The translations under genes and the position numbers were made by a program. A stretch of DNA of 32,340 nucleotides from Pseudomonas endophytica (GTDB lineage: Bacteria > Pseudomonadota > Gammaproteobacteria > Pseudomonadales > Pseudomonadaceae), in assembly GCF_001411475.1 (NCBI RefSeq), contig NZ_LLWH01000182.1, positions 1-32,340 on the forward strand, in the 5' to 3' direction. The notes beneath the pieces are model-generated. The model was not told the origin of the DNA, did no database searches, and saw nothing but the letters and a program-made list of their open reading frames with translations. Within the stretch, counting starts at the first letter, position 1. Every line of letters starts with the position of its first letter. Shown in pieces: positions 14,316 through 21,969 of the stretch.

Positions 14316-16221
14316 ACCGGTGCTAATAGTCAGGCGCCTCATTGTCTTAAAAGGGGCTAAGCCTGTATATGACGAGCGACTTCACCCTGGGGTTAACGTA
14401 ATTCGAGGGGAGAATGCATCAGGAAAGTCTACCATACTTAATTTTATATACTATGGATTAGGTGGGGATCTCACGGATTGGAGCACTGCTGCGCTTCTTT
14501 GCAGTCGTGTCTATTTAGAGGTCGAGCTTAATGGTATGGTTGTTACTTTGGCTAGGGATATATCCAAAACGGCTGGCTCTCCGATGGATATATTTAGTGG
14601 CGCATATGAACTATCTTTAAAGCAGCCGGCTAATGCATGGAATAGATATCCGTACCGTCGCTCATTAACGACCGAAAGTTTTTCTCAAGCGCTGTTCAGA
14701 TTACTCGGAATGCCTGATGTTTCTCTGGAGGTTTCAGGCAACATTACAATGCATCAGGTTCTGCGTTTGCTTTACGCTGATCAGTTGAGCCCTGTTGATG
14801 AAATCTTTAGGTTTGAGCAGTTTGAGCAAAAAGACACTAGGGATACAATTGGCAGGTTGCTCTGTGGGGCATATACGAACGAGCTGTATGAGAATACTCA
14901 AAGCCTAAAGTCTTTGAAAAAAGAGTTTGATAAGATCGATGCTCAATTACGAAGTTTGTTTGTTGTGCTGGGAAAGGCAGAGCAAGAAGTAGCGACCACA
15001 GATTGGCTTTCGGCTGAGTGCGAAGAGTTGTTAAAGCAGAGGCGTCAAGTAGAGCAAGAAACTGATGCCCTCGAAAGAAAGATGGCTTCTAATTCTTCTG
15101 ATCCTATTAGCATGAAGGAACAGACGGAGTGTTACGACTTTGTTAAGAGAAAGCAAGTTGAGATAGCTAAAACTAAGCAAGCAATTCACTCTCTGGTTCT
15201 CGATATTGCTGACTCGGATGCGTTTGTTAATGGTCTTAAAGAAAAAGTAAACAACCTCCGAGACTCTGCGGTTGTAGCCAGGAATCTAGAAGAAATTAAG
15301 TTTCATTCATGCCCAGCGTGCTTCAGTATCTTAGATAGTGAGGAAGATGCTCTAACTTATGCGTGCCATTTATGTAAGACTCCGTATGATTCGGAGCAGG
15401 TTGCAGCTCGGATAGCGGGGCTTGTGAATGAATCTGCAGTACAGATAAAGCAGTCAGAAGTGCTTCAAGGTCGACGCAGAGAGAAATTGCTAAAGTTGGA
15501 GGAAGACTTAGAGTCTCTTGGCAAGGAATGGAAATCTTCAGCACAAAAACTGTCTTCCATGCTTGGGCGGCCCTCTACAGAGAATCAGCAACTATTAAGA
15601 GAGTTACAGCGTAAGCTAGGCTACATTGATCGAATGATTGAAGATTTTGATCAGAAGTCTAAGATGGCTGGAGTCATTTCAAGCCTTTCGCAACGAAAAA
15701 CAGAATTGCAGTTAAGGATTACTTCACTTGACGAAGAAAATCTAGGTTTAAGGCGTGCGCAGCAGGATAGGTTAAATCGTGCATATTTATTGATTTCAGA
15801 GGAAGTAAAGCATTTACTTCATAATGATCTTCGTAGGCAAGATTCTTTTGAAAATGCTAAGGGTCTTAGTTTTTCGTTTGAGAAAAATCGCTTAACAGTC
15901 GATGGTGAAAGTTATTTTTCTGCAAGTTCGCGAGCGATATTGAAGAGCAGTTTTTTTGCTGGATTCACTGCTGCTGCAAGTGAGGAAGAGTTTTTCAGGC
16001 ATCCAAGATTTTGTATGATTGATACGCTGGAGAACATGGGGGTAGAAGAGGTTAGAAGTCAGAATTTTCAGCGTTTGCTAGTTAATCGCTCCGCCAAGCT
16101 TAAGGCCAGGCATCAAATAATTTATGCAACTGCTATGATTGATCCAGAATTGAATAACGCGTCCTATACTGTTGGCCGCTATTCCACTAGGGATGAACCT
16201 ACTATTGAGCTGTGGAAATAA
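14302..16221 (+). CDS. SMC/Rad50-like ABC ATPase of an ABC-3C-type system
   Basis: A 639-residue ATPase. Walker A is GENASGKST (residues 36-44). Two helical coiled-coil arms (about 190-330 and 375-510) flank a zinc site CPAC/CHLC (cysteines 337, 340, 355, 358) at the hinge, as in Rad50-like hooks but with two CxxC pairs. The C-terminal half has a degenerate signature-like FSASSRAILKSS (about 538-549) and a Walker B-like FCMIDTLEN (Asp574, Glu577). The protein would sense invading nucleic acid or its consequences and license the effector. GGAG lies 7 bases before the start. Base composition is clearly AT-richer than the chromosomal neighbours, a sign of transfer. Confidence 0.85.
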   Translation: MTQFEPVLIVRRLIVLKGAKPVYDERLHPGVNVIRGENASGKSTILNFIYYGLGGDLTDWSTAALLCSRVYLEVELNGMVVTLARDISKTAGSPMDIFSGAYELSLKQPANAWNRYPYRRSLTTESFSQALFRLLGMPDVSLEVSGNITMHQVLRLLYADQLSPVDEIFRFEQFEQKDTRDTIGRLLCGAYTNELYENTQSLKSLKKEFDKIDAQLRSLFVVLGKAEQEVATTDWLSAECEELLKQRRQVEQETDALERKMASNSSDPISMKEQTECYDFVKRKQVEIAKTKQAIHSLVLDIADSDAFVNGLKEKVNNLRDSAVVARNLEEIKFHSCPACFSILDSEEDALTYACHLCKTPYDSEQVAARIAGLVNESAVQIKQSEVLQGRRREKLLKLEEDLESLGKEWKSSAQKLSSMLGRPSTENQQLLRELQRKLGYIDRMIEDFDQKSKMAGVISSLSQRKTELQLRITSLDEENLGLRRAQQDRLNRAYLLISEEVKHLLHNDLRRQDSFENAKGLSFSFEKNRLTVDGESYFSASSRAILKSSFFAGFTAAASEEEFFRHPRFCMIDTLENMGVEEVRSQNFQRLLVNRSAKLKARHQIIYATAMIDPELNNASYTVGRYSTRDEPTIELWK

Positions 16222-16234
16222 ATGGTTTGACTGT

Positions 16235-16278
16235 GGCTCTCTCTCTGCTCTGGTGCATGTTCATATGGAAAGAGAGCC
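16235..16278. repeat. Inverted repeat after the ATPase gene
   Basis: GGCTCTCT (16235-16242) pairs with AGAGAGCC (16271-16278) across a 28-base loop, between the ATPase and the next gene. It may mark the operon end, but lacks a T-run. Confidence 0.35.
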
Positions 16279-16339
16279 CGGAGCGTGCGGGTGCAGATAG
16301 ATTTAGATTTTACATGGATGGTATTCTGGTGAGGTGGTT

Positions 16340-17455
16340 ATGCATGAGTGGTTTGAGTCTCGTATAGATGAAAAAAAATTAAATCCGAAATTTAAGTCTC
16401 TTCTCAATTTTCAATACACCTCTGAACGAGAGTTGTTAACATCTTGGATTGAGAGGTTTAAAATCAAGGATGGAGTTGATAAGACTATAAATCAGTTTCA
16501 GGAAACCTTTCATTCTGTATTTTGGGAGGTTTATTTAAATGAGGTTTTCTCAAGCCTAGGCTACAAAACAGACGAAAATGTGGTGTCGCCAGATTTTTGC
16601 TTGCTTGTTAATGAGGGGGAAATTTACATTGAAGCAGTGATCTCAAATGTTGCCGATTCAGAACCGAAAGAAGCAGAGAGAACATTAGATGATGTATATG
16701 GTGATAATGATCACTATAAAATTTTGGATGAATCAATAGTAAGGCTTTATAACTCGTTTACTCAAAAGCATACTGAATACGTAAAAAATTACTCAAATAC
16801 ACCATGTGTTAAGGAGTCACCATTCGTTTTGGCGATAGGTGACTATGCACAAATTAATTATGGCCAATCATTTTACTATCCGCTACTGGCCCTGCTCTAC
16901 GGTGCATACTACGATAAAGATGATATAAGGGAAGATCTACTGATTCTCGGTGAAGATGACTTTGGGAAGGAGTATAAGTATCTTGAAAGTCATATAAAGA
17001 AAAATGGAGCTAAGTTAAAAGTTGGTCTTTTTGATTCGTCGGAATACTCTCATATTTCAGCCATCATATATAGTTGCACTACTACTTTGGGTAAGCTATC
17101 GAGCTTGTCTGAGGATCATGTACCTCTGGAAAAGTTTATTGTATTGACGCGACAGTTAGAAAGTATGGAGTATGATATTAGTAGGTATAGTAAGCAGCAG
17201 TCAGATGAAAATTTATACGATGGAATATTTGTTTATCATAATCCGCACGCAGCGAAAAAACTGCCAGAAGAATTTATGGCTATAGCTGGAGTTACTCATG
17301 TTAGCTTTGATGAAAGCTCTGAGGTTGTTATTAGTTTGCAACATGATAGAAAACGTGGCGTACTTAAACGTAGGCAAGTGTCAATGAAGGGAGTGGAAGA
17401 CCAGTTTGTAAAAAATTTTCACGACCTAGAGCCTATGCTTGTCAAGCGACGCTGA
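16340..17455 (+). CDS. PD-(D/E)XK nuclease-like protein of unknown function
   Basis: A 371-residue protein that I cannot assign to a named family. Its N-terminal third has the order expected of a PD-(D/E)XK nuclease core: a helix with QETFHSVFWEVYL (Glu63), then SPDF (Asp85), then a strand EIYIEAV (Glu98). The usual lysine two residues after the last acid is replaced by valine (Val100), so the core may be variant or inactive. The C-terminal two thirds show no motif I know. The ATG at 16340 has GAGG 5 bases upstream. The gene lies 118 bases after the ATPase with an inverted repeat between, shares the same AT-rich composition, and could be an added module or an independent cargo gene. Confidence 0.6.
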   Translation: MHEWFESRIDEKKLNPKFKSLLNFQYTSERELLTSWIERFKIKDGVDKTINQFQETFHSVFWEVYLNEVFSSLGYKTDENVVSPDFCLLVNEGEIYIEAVISNVADSEPKEAERTLDDVYGDNDHYKILDESIVRLYNSFTQKHTEYVKNYSNTPCVKESPFVLAIGDYAQINYGQSFYYPLLALLYGAYYDKDDIREDLLILGEDDFGKEYKYLESHIKKNGAKLKVGLFDSSEYSHISAIIYSCTTTLGKLSSLSEDHVPLEKFIVLTRQLESMEYDISRYSKQQSDENLYDGIFVYHNPHAAKKLPEEFMAIAGVTHVSFDESSEVVISLQHDRKRGVLKRRQVSMKGVEDQFVKNFHDLEPMLVKRR

Positions 17456-17504
17456 GCATGCTGTTGAAGCAAATGTCGCAATTGGGGGGCTTCCTTTCCG
17501 CTAA

Positions 17505-17687
17505 CAATACTTTCGCCTTATTATTCTGCAGTTGCTGTGTGGTGACCTACAGGCTGGGACGCCCAGGATTGAGACTAAAGATCACTGGGAACCGGTGAGA
17601 CAGGCTGCACGTGATAACGGGAATACTTCTGATTTTGAAGCCCTGCTGATGAACAGATGCTATTCACACAAGGTGCTCAAAACTTGA
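17505..17687 (+). pseudogene. Possible 3' remnant of an unidentified gene
   Basis: Between a TAA and a TGA the plus strand reads an apparently natural protein tail (LLCGDLQAGTPRIETKDHWE, then PVRQAARDNG and SDFEALLMNRCYSHK), with no ATG or GTG start and no ribosome site. The well-mixed residue composition suggests a genuine coding remnant of a larger gene whose 5' part is gone. I cannot name the family. Confidence 0.3.
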
Positions 17688-18150
17688 TATGGGTTTCAAA
17701 ACTAATTAAAGCAATGGTTCTCCCCGCAGTGCGGCAGTCTCGGAGAAGCTGCAACATATCCCCACGTCATCCCGCCAAGAATGTTGAGTGTTATCAGGGA
17801 TCAAGGCCCCTGCGACCTGTGAGGGTTGTCCACTAACGCGGGACTGGCGGCTCTTTACGACCGGGAGCTTGGGCACCTCATGACCCGGCCTCCTGAACAC
17901 TTCAGATGAAGTGGGCGGGTGGAGGCTGCGCTGGCTGACGAGACAAGCGCCGCGAGATCCTGAGTCGGGTGAAGGCAGTGATGCGATGACCGGGGCATGC
18001 CTGACTGTCAGTCAGGTGCGGTCCATTCCCTGGGCTGCGGCACCATCATCTGCATCGCTGTTGCTGGTGACTTCGGTGTTTGTCACGCCGATTGTCACGA
18101 GGGGGAATGCCGCAAAGCCTTGTACGAGTTGGGCTGAAGCAGCGGTAGAA

Positions 18151-18185
18151 GCGCCCGTCTCTTTCCGGGAGAAAGAGACGGGCGC
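18151..18185. repeat. Perfect 15-bp stem hairpin
   Basis: GCGCCCGTCTCTTTC (18151-18165) is exactly complementary to GAAAGAGACGGGCGC (18171-18185), with a CGGGA loop. No T-run follows on either strand. It is one of the most stable structures in the window and has no gene next to it to terminate. Confidence 0.85.
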
Positions 18186-18421
18186 AGGTTGGCGCACGGG
18201 AATGGCCAAGCGGATAGGTTGCTGCAGGGCAGCTATGAAAGGGGATGAGTTGCCGCAGTGGGCACACTGGAAAAAGTAGCATCCATCACATCGCTGTGAC
18301 CGTGCGAGCCGCCGGACGCTAATCGCACTTTGGGAGAACCACCACGATGTGGCGTAGCCTTAAAGGTTCTGGCTACCTGGGTTGCTGTTAACGACAGCGC
18401 TTGCCTGATCTTTTCTACGCC

Positions 18422-18487
18422 TGTGGATAATTCGGGTCAAGGCTCCAATTTTCGGAAGTTTTGCGGCTGTGGATGAAATTATCCACC
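18422..18487. other. DnaA-box-like cluster (possible origin remnant)
   Basis: TGTGGATAA (18422-18430) is a perfect DnaA box in reverse orientation. TGTGGATGA (18468-18476) and TTATCCACC (18479-18487) each differ from the consensus by one base and face each other. Three such sites within 66 bases suggest a replication-origin fragment of a former mobile element, though DnaA boxes also occur by chance. Confidence 0.35.
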
Positions 18488-18547
18488 GGTGGAAATCCGT
18501 GGTTTTCCAAAGACAGTTGCGTGGGCTTTAGATTTTTTAAGTCAGAT

Positions 18548-18586
18548 CCATCCAAGCAGGGCGGCTTTGCAGCCCTGTTTGGATGG
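18548..18586. repeat. 15-bp stem hairpin downstream of integrase remnant
   Basis: CCATCCAAGCAGGGC (18548-18562) pairs with GCCCTGTTTGGATGG (18572-18586) with a single G-T pair and a 9-base loop. It lies about 45 bases beyond the integrase stop on the minus strand and may have ended that transcript. Confidence 0.65.
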
Positions 18587-18630
18587 GCCCGCGTGGACAA
18601 GCGGATCACTGAAATATGAAGACCGAGCGC

Positions 18631-19236
18631 TTACTCAGTTGCGCCACGTTTTACTTTTAAGCGAGTGACGTTCGGTCCGGTCTGATTCGCGAACTCGTGG
18701 GGGGTGACATGCTCCTGCCGGTTGCGCTCCTTGTGGCTCATCTGCCGTTCAATGGCGGTCTCCGACCACAATCCCGACTCGATCAGTGCGCTGCAGGCCA
18801 TCGAACGAAATCCATGCCCGCAGATATCGGTTTTGGTGTCGTATCCCATCGTCCGAAGCGCGTTGTTCACGGTATTTTCGGACATGGGCTTCCAGGGTTT
18901 GGCATCCCCTGCGAAGACCAATGCGAATTTGCCTGTGAGTGCGTGGATTTTTTCGAGTAGTGCCACTGCTTGCGGCGATAAGGGTACTAAAAGGATATCC
19001 CCTGCCATCTTCGGACCCCTTGTGGAAAAGGGTACTCCCTCCAGCGCGGGTCGAGTGTCCGGTATCTCCCAGGTGCCGCGCTTGAGCGCGCTTGAAGTCG
19101 AACTCGCTCCAGCGGGCGAAGCGCAGTTCGCTGGAGCGGACAAACACATGTAGCGACAGCATCACCGTCAGGCGGGTAAGTGCCCGGCCTTTATAGGTGT
19201 CGATCCGCTCAGCGCCCGCGTCCAGGTTTGCGACGA
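18631..19236 (-). pseudogene. P4-type tyrosine integrase, degenerate C-terminal remnant
   Basis: Reading leftwards, an integrase catalytic domain is recognisable ([90 protein letters not shown]). It is damaged at least three ways. The N-terminal half is missing, and a TAG lies near 19240. A frameshift near 19080-19095, at a repeated AAGCGCG, separates RFARWSEFDF from TWEIPDTR. About 30 codons are absent between SHKERN and HVTPHEF, the stretch that carries the nucleophilic tyrosine (RAAYIH-like in relatives). The arginine and HxxR remain but recombination is impossible. It lies near tRNA-Thr, the expected place for such an enzyme. Confidence 0.85.
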
Positions 19237-19502
19237 ACTAATCGACCCAAGGTTTCAGGGCGAAAAACGCCCAGTAATTTATCGGCCAGACTTTTTTGCA
19301 AGATGGTTTTTGTCGGCGTTGAAGACGCTAAGTGTGGCTTACTGCCTTCTTCCCAACAGGTCGCGAGGCCTGAGTAAGCAAGCTTCAATAGATGCGTTTT
19401 ACCTGCACCGTTTTCACCAACTATCACGTTGAGCTGTTTTCCGAAGCGAAGATTTGCTTCTTCAAATACCGTGAACTCTTTAATGTCGAGTTGCTTCAGC
19501 AT
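19209..19502 (-). pseudogene. AAA/ABC-type ATPase, truncated 5' fragment
   Basis: The first 97 codons of an AAA-family (SMC-like N-terminal) ATPase survive with start codon and ribosome site (GGGGA before the ATG at 19502). The fold opening [20 protein letters not shown] is followed by Walker A GENGAGKT (residues 29-36). The sequence continues to [18 protein letters not shown] and then stops where integrase sequence takes over, so the C-terminal domains (Walker B, signature) are missing. Such ATPases are common partners in defence islands. A short product could still be made but could not hydrolyse ATP normally. Confidence 0.7.
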
Positions 19503-19603
19503 AATTTCCCCGAGATAAAACCTGCGCTACATCGTCATGTTGTTTAGAAACAGGCTGTGCCGACAACATAGCCGTTGCCCATCAGGACTTAAACCCCAGA
19601 AAC

Positions 19604-19636
19604 AAAAAAGGCCCACCTTGCGGTGAGCCTTTTTTG
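19604..19636 (-). terminator. Terminator downstream of tRNA-Thr
   Basis: On the minus strand the tRNA 3' end is followed after about 10 bases by AAAAAAGGCTCACC, a short GCAA loop, GGTGGGCC and a T6 run. The 8-bp stem has one mismatch and A/T tracts on both sides, a standard intrinsic terminator. Confidence 0.85.
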
Positions 19637-19646
19637 ATGTTTCGTT

Positions 19647-19722
<76 letters not shown>

Positions 19723-19792
19723 GTTATGGGCGGTGAGTATACGCGGATGTTCTGACTTGTAAACCCCTGATTACAGACTATTTTCACGATTT

Positions 19793-20734
19793 TTATTGAG
19801 GCTCGGATTGGGTGGGGTGGCGCTCGCTGAAGTATTGGCGCAAAAACTCGACGGTGACGCGGATTTTCGCGGAGTTGGCCAGCGGCGCGGTGTATACGGC
19901 CCAGATGTTGGCCTGTTGTTGGTAGTCCTTGAGGATGTGGACCAGTTTGCCGTTTTGCAGGCTGTCACGTACGTCCCAGTAGGAGCGCAGCACAATGCCT
20001 CGGCCGTCGATGGCCCATTGGTGGACGACTTCGCCGTGGTTGGCTGAGAGGGCGCCGGTGACTTTGACGCTTTCTTCACCTTCCGGGCCTTGCAGGCGCC
20101 AGAGGCCGAATGGGTGGTCGCGCTCTTTGATGACGAGGCATTCGTGGCCCGCCAGTTCGGACAAGCTGCGCGGCTCGCCGTGGCGCTTTAGGTAGTCGGG
20201 GCTGGCGCACAGTACGCGGACGTTGTTGGCCAGTGGTTTGGCGATGAGGTTGGGGGCGATGTTGTCGCCAATCCTGATGTCGAGGTCGTAGCGCTCTTCG
20301 ATTAAGTCCACCAAGCGGTCGAACATGTCGAAGCGGATGTCCAGCGCCGGGTAGCGCTGTGACAGTTCTGACAGTGCGGGGCCAACATGGCGACGGCCTA
20401 AACCGAGACTGCTGATGATGTGTAACTGCCCACGCGGCTCTTGGTGTAAGGCCGAGACTTCGTCGCTCATCTGCTCGACCGCATCAAAAATATGCAGCGC
20501 CCAGCGGTAAACCCGCTCGCCGTCATCGGTCACGGCCACGCGGCGGGTGGTGCGGTGCAGTAAGCGCACGCCGATGTTGTGTTCTAGCAGTTGAATGCGT
20601 TTGCTGACGTAGGCGGGGGACACGCCCAGCTCGCTCGCAGCGGCGGCAAAGCTGGAGCGCCTAGCCACGATCACGAAGACGCGAAGATCGTCGAGGTTGG
20701 GCAGATTATTCACAAATCGTGTCTTATCTATCAT
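19793..20734 (-). CDS. LysR-family regulator, divergent from tartrate/D-malate dehydrogenase
   Basis: A 313-residue LysR-type regulator. The N-terminal helix-turn-helix is NLDDLRVFVIVARRSSFAAA followed by SPAYVSKRI, and a substrate-binding domain extends to about residue 300 (LGRRHVGPALSELSQRYPAL; DIRIGDN). It is divergently transcribed from the dehydrogenase with a 72-base gap, the classic arrangement in which a LysR protein controls its neighbour in response to the substrate, here probably tartrate or D-malate. The ATG at 20734 is preferred over the GTG at 20737; the ribosome site is weak. The conserved region begins only at about residue 11, so a GTG further in is possible. Confidence 0.88.
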   Translation of the reverse strand: MIDKTRFVNNLPNLDDLRVFVIVARRSSFAAAASELGVSPAYVSKRIQLLEHNIGVRLLHRTTRRVAVTDDGERVYRWALHIFDAVEQMSDEVSALHQEPRGQLHIISSLGLGRRHVGPALSELSQRYPALDIRFDMFDRLVDLIEERYDLDIRIGDNIAPNLIAKPLANNVRVLCASPDYLKRHGEPRSLSELAGHECLVIKERDHPFGLWRLQGPEGEESVKVTGALSANHGEVVHQWAIDGRGIVLRSYWDVRDSLQNGKLVHILKDYQQQANIWAVYTAPLANSAKIRVTVEFLRQYFSERHPTQSEPQ

Positions 20735-20806
20735 CACTTCGCCTGATTATCTTTCTTTTGCAGGTTTATACCATGGGTTCACTGTCCATCATCAAGAGTT
20801 CGCGCC
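20735..20806. promoter_or_regulatory. Divergent LysR-controlled promoter region
   Basis: A 72-base AT-richer gap between the divergent LysR gene and the dehydrogenase gene must contain both promoters and the LysR operator. I could not assign a clear T-N11-A palindrome. Confidence 0.4.
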
Positions 20807-21892
20807 ATGAGCAAGACATTCAAAATTGCCGCCATCGCCGGTGACGGTATTGGTAACGAAGTATTGCCTGAGGGCCTGCGTGTTGTAGAGGCCGCGGCCA
20901 AACAGTGGAACCTCGATCTGTCGATTGAAGTGATTGAGTGGGCCAGTTGCGATTACTACGAGCGCCACGGTCAGATGATGCCCGATGACTGGTTTGAAAC
21001 GCTCAAGGGCTTTGACGCTATCTTTTTCGGCGCGGTGGGCTGGCCGGACAAAGTGCCGGATCACATTTCACTGTGGGGCTCGCTGCTCAAGTTCCGTCGC
21101 GATTTTGATCAGTACGTGAACATTCGCCCTGTGCGTCTGTTCCCTGGAGTGCCGTGCCCGCTGGCAGGACGTGAGCCGGGTGATATCGACTTTGTGGTGA
21201 TCCGCGAAAACACTGAGGGCGAATACTCCTCAGTCGGTGGGCGCATGTTTGCAGGCACTGAACACGAATTTGTCCTGCAAGAGTCGGTATTCACCCGACG
21301 CGGTGTGGACCGGATTCTCAAGTACGCTTTCGAAGTGGCCAAAGACCGTCCGCGTAAGCACGTGACCTCAGCGACCAAGTCCAACGGCATTTCGATCAGC
21401 ATGCCGTATTGGGATGAACGCACCGAAGCCATGGCGGCAAATTACCCACAGGTCAGTTGGGACAAGCAGCACATCGACATTTTGTGCGCTCGTTTCGTGC
21501 TGCAACCCAACCGTTTTGACGTGGTGGTGGCGTCCAACCTGTTCGGTGACATTTTGTCGGACCTCGGCCCGGCATGTGCAGGCACCATCGGTATTGCGCC
21601 GTCGGCCAACCTCAACCCAGAGCGTAATTTCCCGTCACTGTTTGAGCCGGTTCACGGCTCGGCGCCGGATATTTATGGGCAAAACATCGCCAACCCGATT
21701 GCCATGATCTGGTCGGGCGCACTGATGCTGGAGTTTTTGGGCAAAGGAGATGAGCGTTATCAAGCCGCGCACGATGGGATTTTGCAGGCGATTGAAGACG
21801 TCATTGCCAGCGGCCCGAAAACCCCGGATCTAGGCGGCAATGCCTCGACGCAGCAGGTTGGTGAAGCCATCGCGGCGGCCTTGGCGCGCTAA
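20807..21892 (+). CDS. ttuC: Tartrate dehydrogenase/decarboxylase or D-malate dehydrogenase
   Basis: A 361-residue NAD-dependent beta-decarboxylating dehydrogenase of the isocitrate/isopropylmalate family. The N-terminal IAAIAGDGIGNEVLPEG, the VVIRENTEGEYSSVGG loop, the lysine region KHVTSATKSNG, and the metal/substrate block ASNLFGDILSDLGPA with EPVHGSAPDI are all visible. The SLWGSLLKFRR stretch fits the tartrate/D-malate branch rather than leucine synthesis. It oxidises and decarboxylates tartrate-type or D-malate substrates to feed central metabolism. Sequence alone does not separate TtuC from DmlA activity, and these enzymes overlap. Confidence 0.9.
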   Translation: MSKTFKIAAIAGDGIGNEVLPEGLRVVEAAAKQWNLDLSIEVIEWASCDYYERHGQMMPDDWFETLKGFDAIFFGAVGWPDKVPDHISLWGSLLKFRRDFDQYVNIRPVRLFPGVPCPLAGREPGDIDFVVIRENTEGEYSSVGGRMFAGTEHEFVLQESVFTRRGVDRILKYAFEVAKDRPRKHVTSATKSNGISISMPYWDERTEAMAANYPQVSWDKQHIDILCARFVLQPNRFDVVVASNLFGDILSDLGPACAGTIGIAPSANLNPERNFPSLFEPVHGSAPDIYGQNIANPIAMIWSGALMLEFLGKGDERYQAAHDGILQAIEDVIASGPKTPDLGGNASTQQVGEAIAAALAR

Positions 21893-21918
21893 CCCTCGCA
21901 GCCGGTCTACCTTTGACT

Positions 21919-21951
21919 GCTCGCGATCTTTAACAACAAAAGATCGCGAGC
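21919..21951. terminator. Bidirectional hairpin between convergent genes, REP-like
   Basis: GCTCGCGATCTTT (21919-21931) and AAAGATCGCGAGC (21939-21951) form a perfect 13-bp stem with a 7-base loop between the convergent dehydrogenase and sensor kinase genes. The right flank to 21965 reads in reverse as GTAGAGGCGAGGTTGCTCGC, a degenerate REP. Confidence 0.75.
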
Positions 21952-21969
21952 AACCTCGCCTCTACCGCC

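Larger units (their letters stand above)
17456..18630. other. Decayed island segment without intact genes
   Basis: This 1175-base stretch carries no convincing gene. A short coherent reading frame without a start occurs near its left end (17505-17687). Two 15-bp hairpins (18151-18185, 18548-18586) and a cluster of DnaA-box-like sites (18422-18487) lie in the right part. A GGGAGAACCACC stretch near 18331 looks like an orphaned ribosome site. The composition returns toward GC-rich, unlike 13-17.4 kb, so this DNA has a different origin, possibly an integrative element backbone. Confidence 0.5.

Noticed and set aside
17911..18279. Open frame of 122 codons on the plus strand in the decayed segment
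   Set aside because: It reads through the perfect 15-bp hairpin, has no ribosome site, and the translation has no recognisable domain; the opposite strand is equally open. Most likely chance openness in GC-rich DNA.
18697..19153. Plus-strand frames opposite the integrase remnant
   Set aside because: The minus strand carries unmistakable integrase motifs; the plus-strand translations show none.
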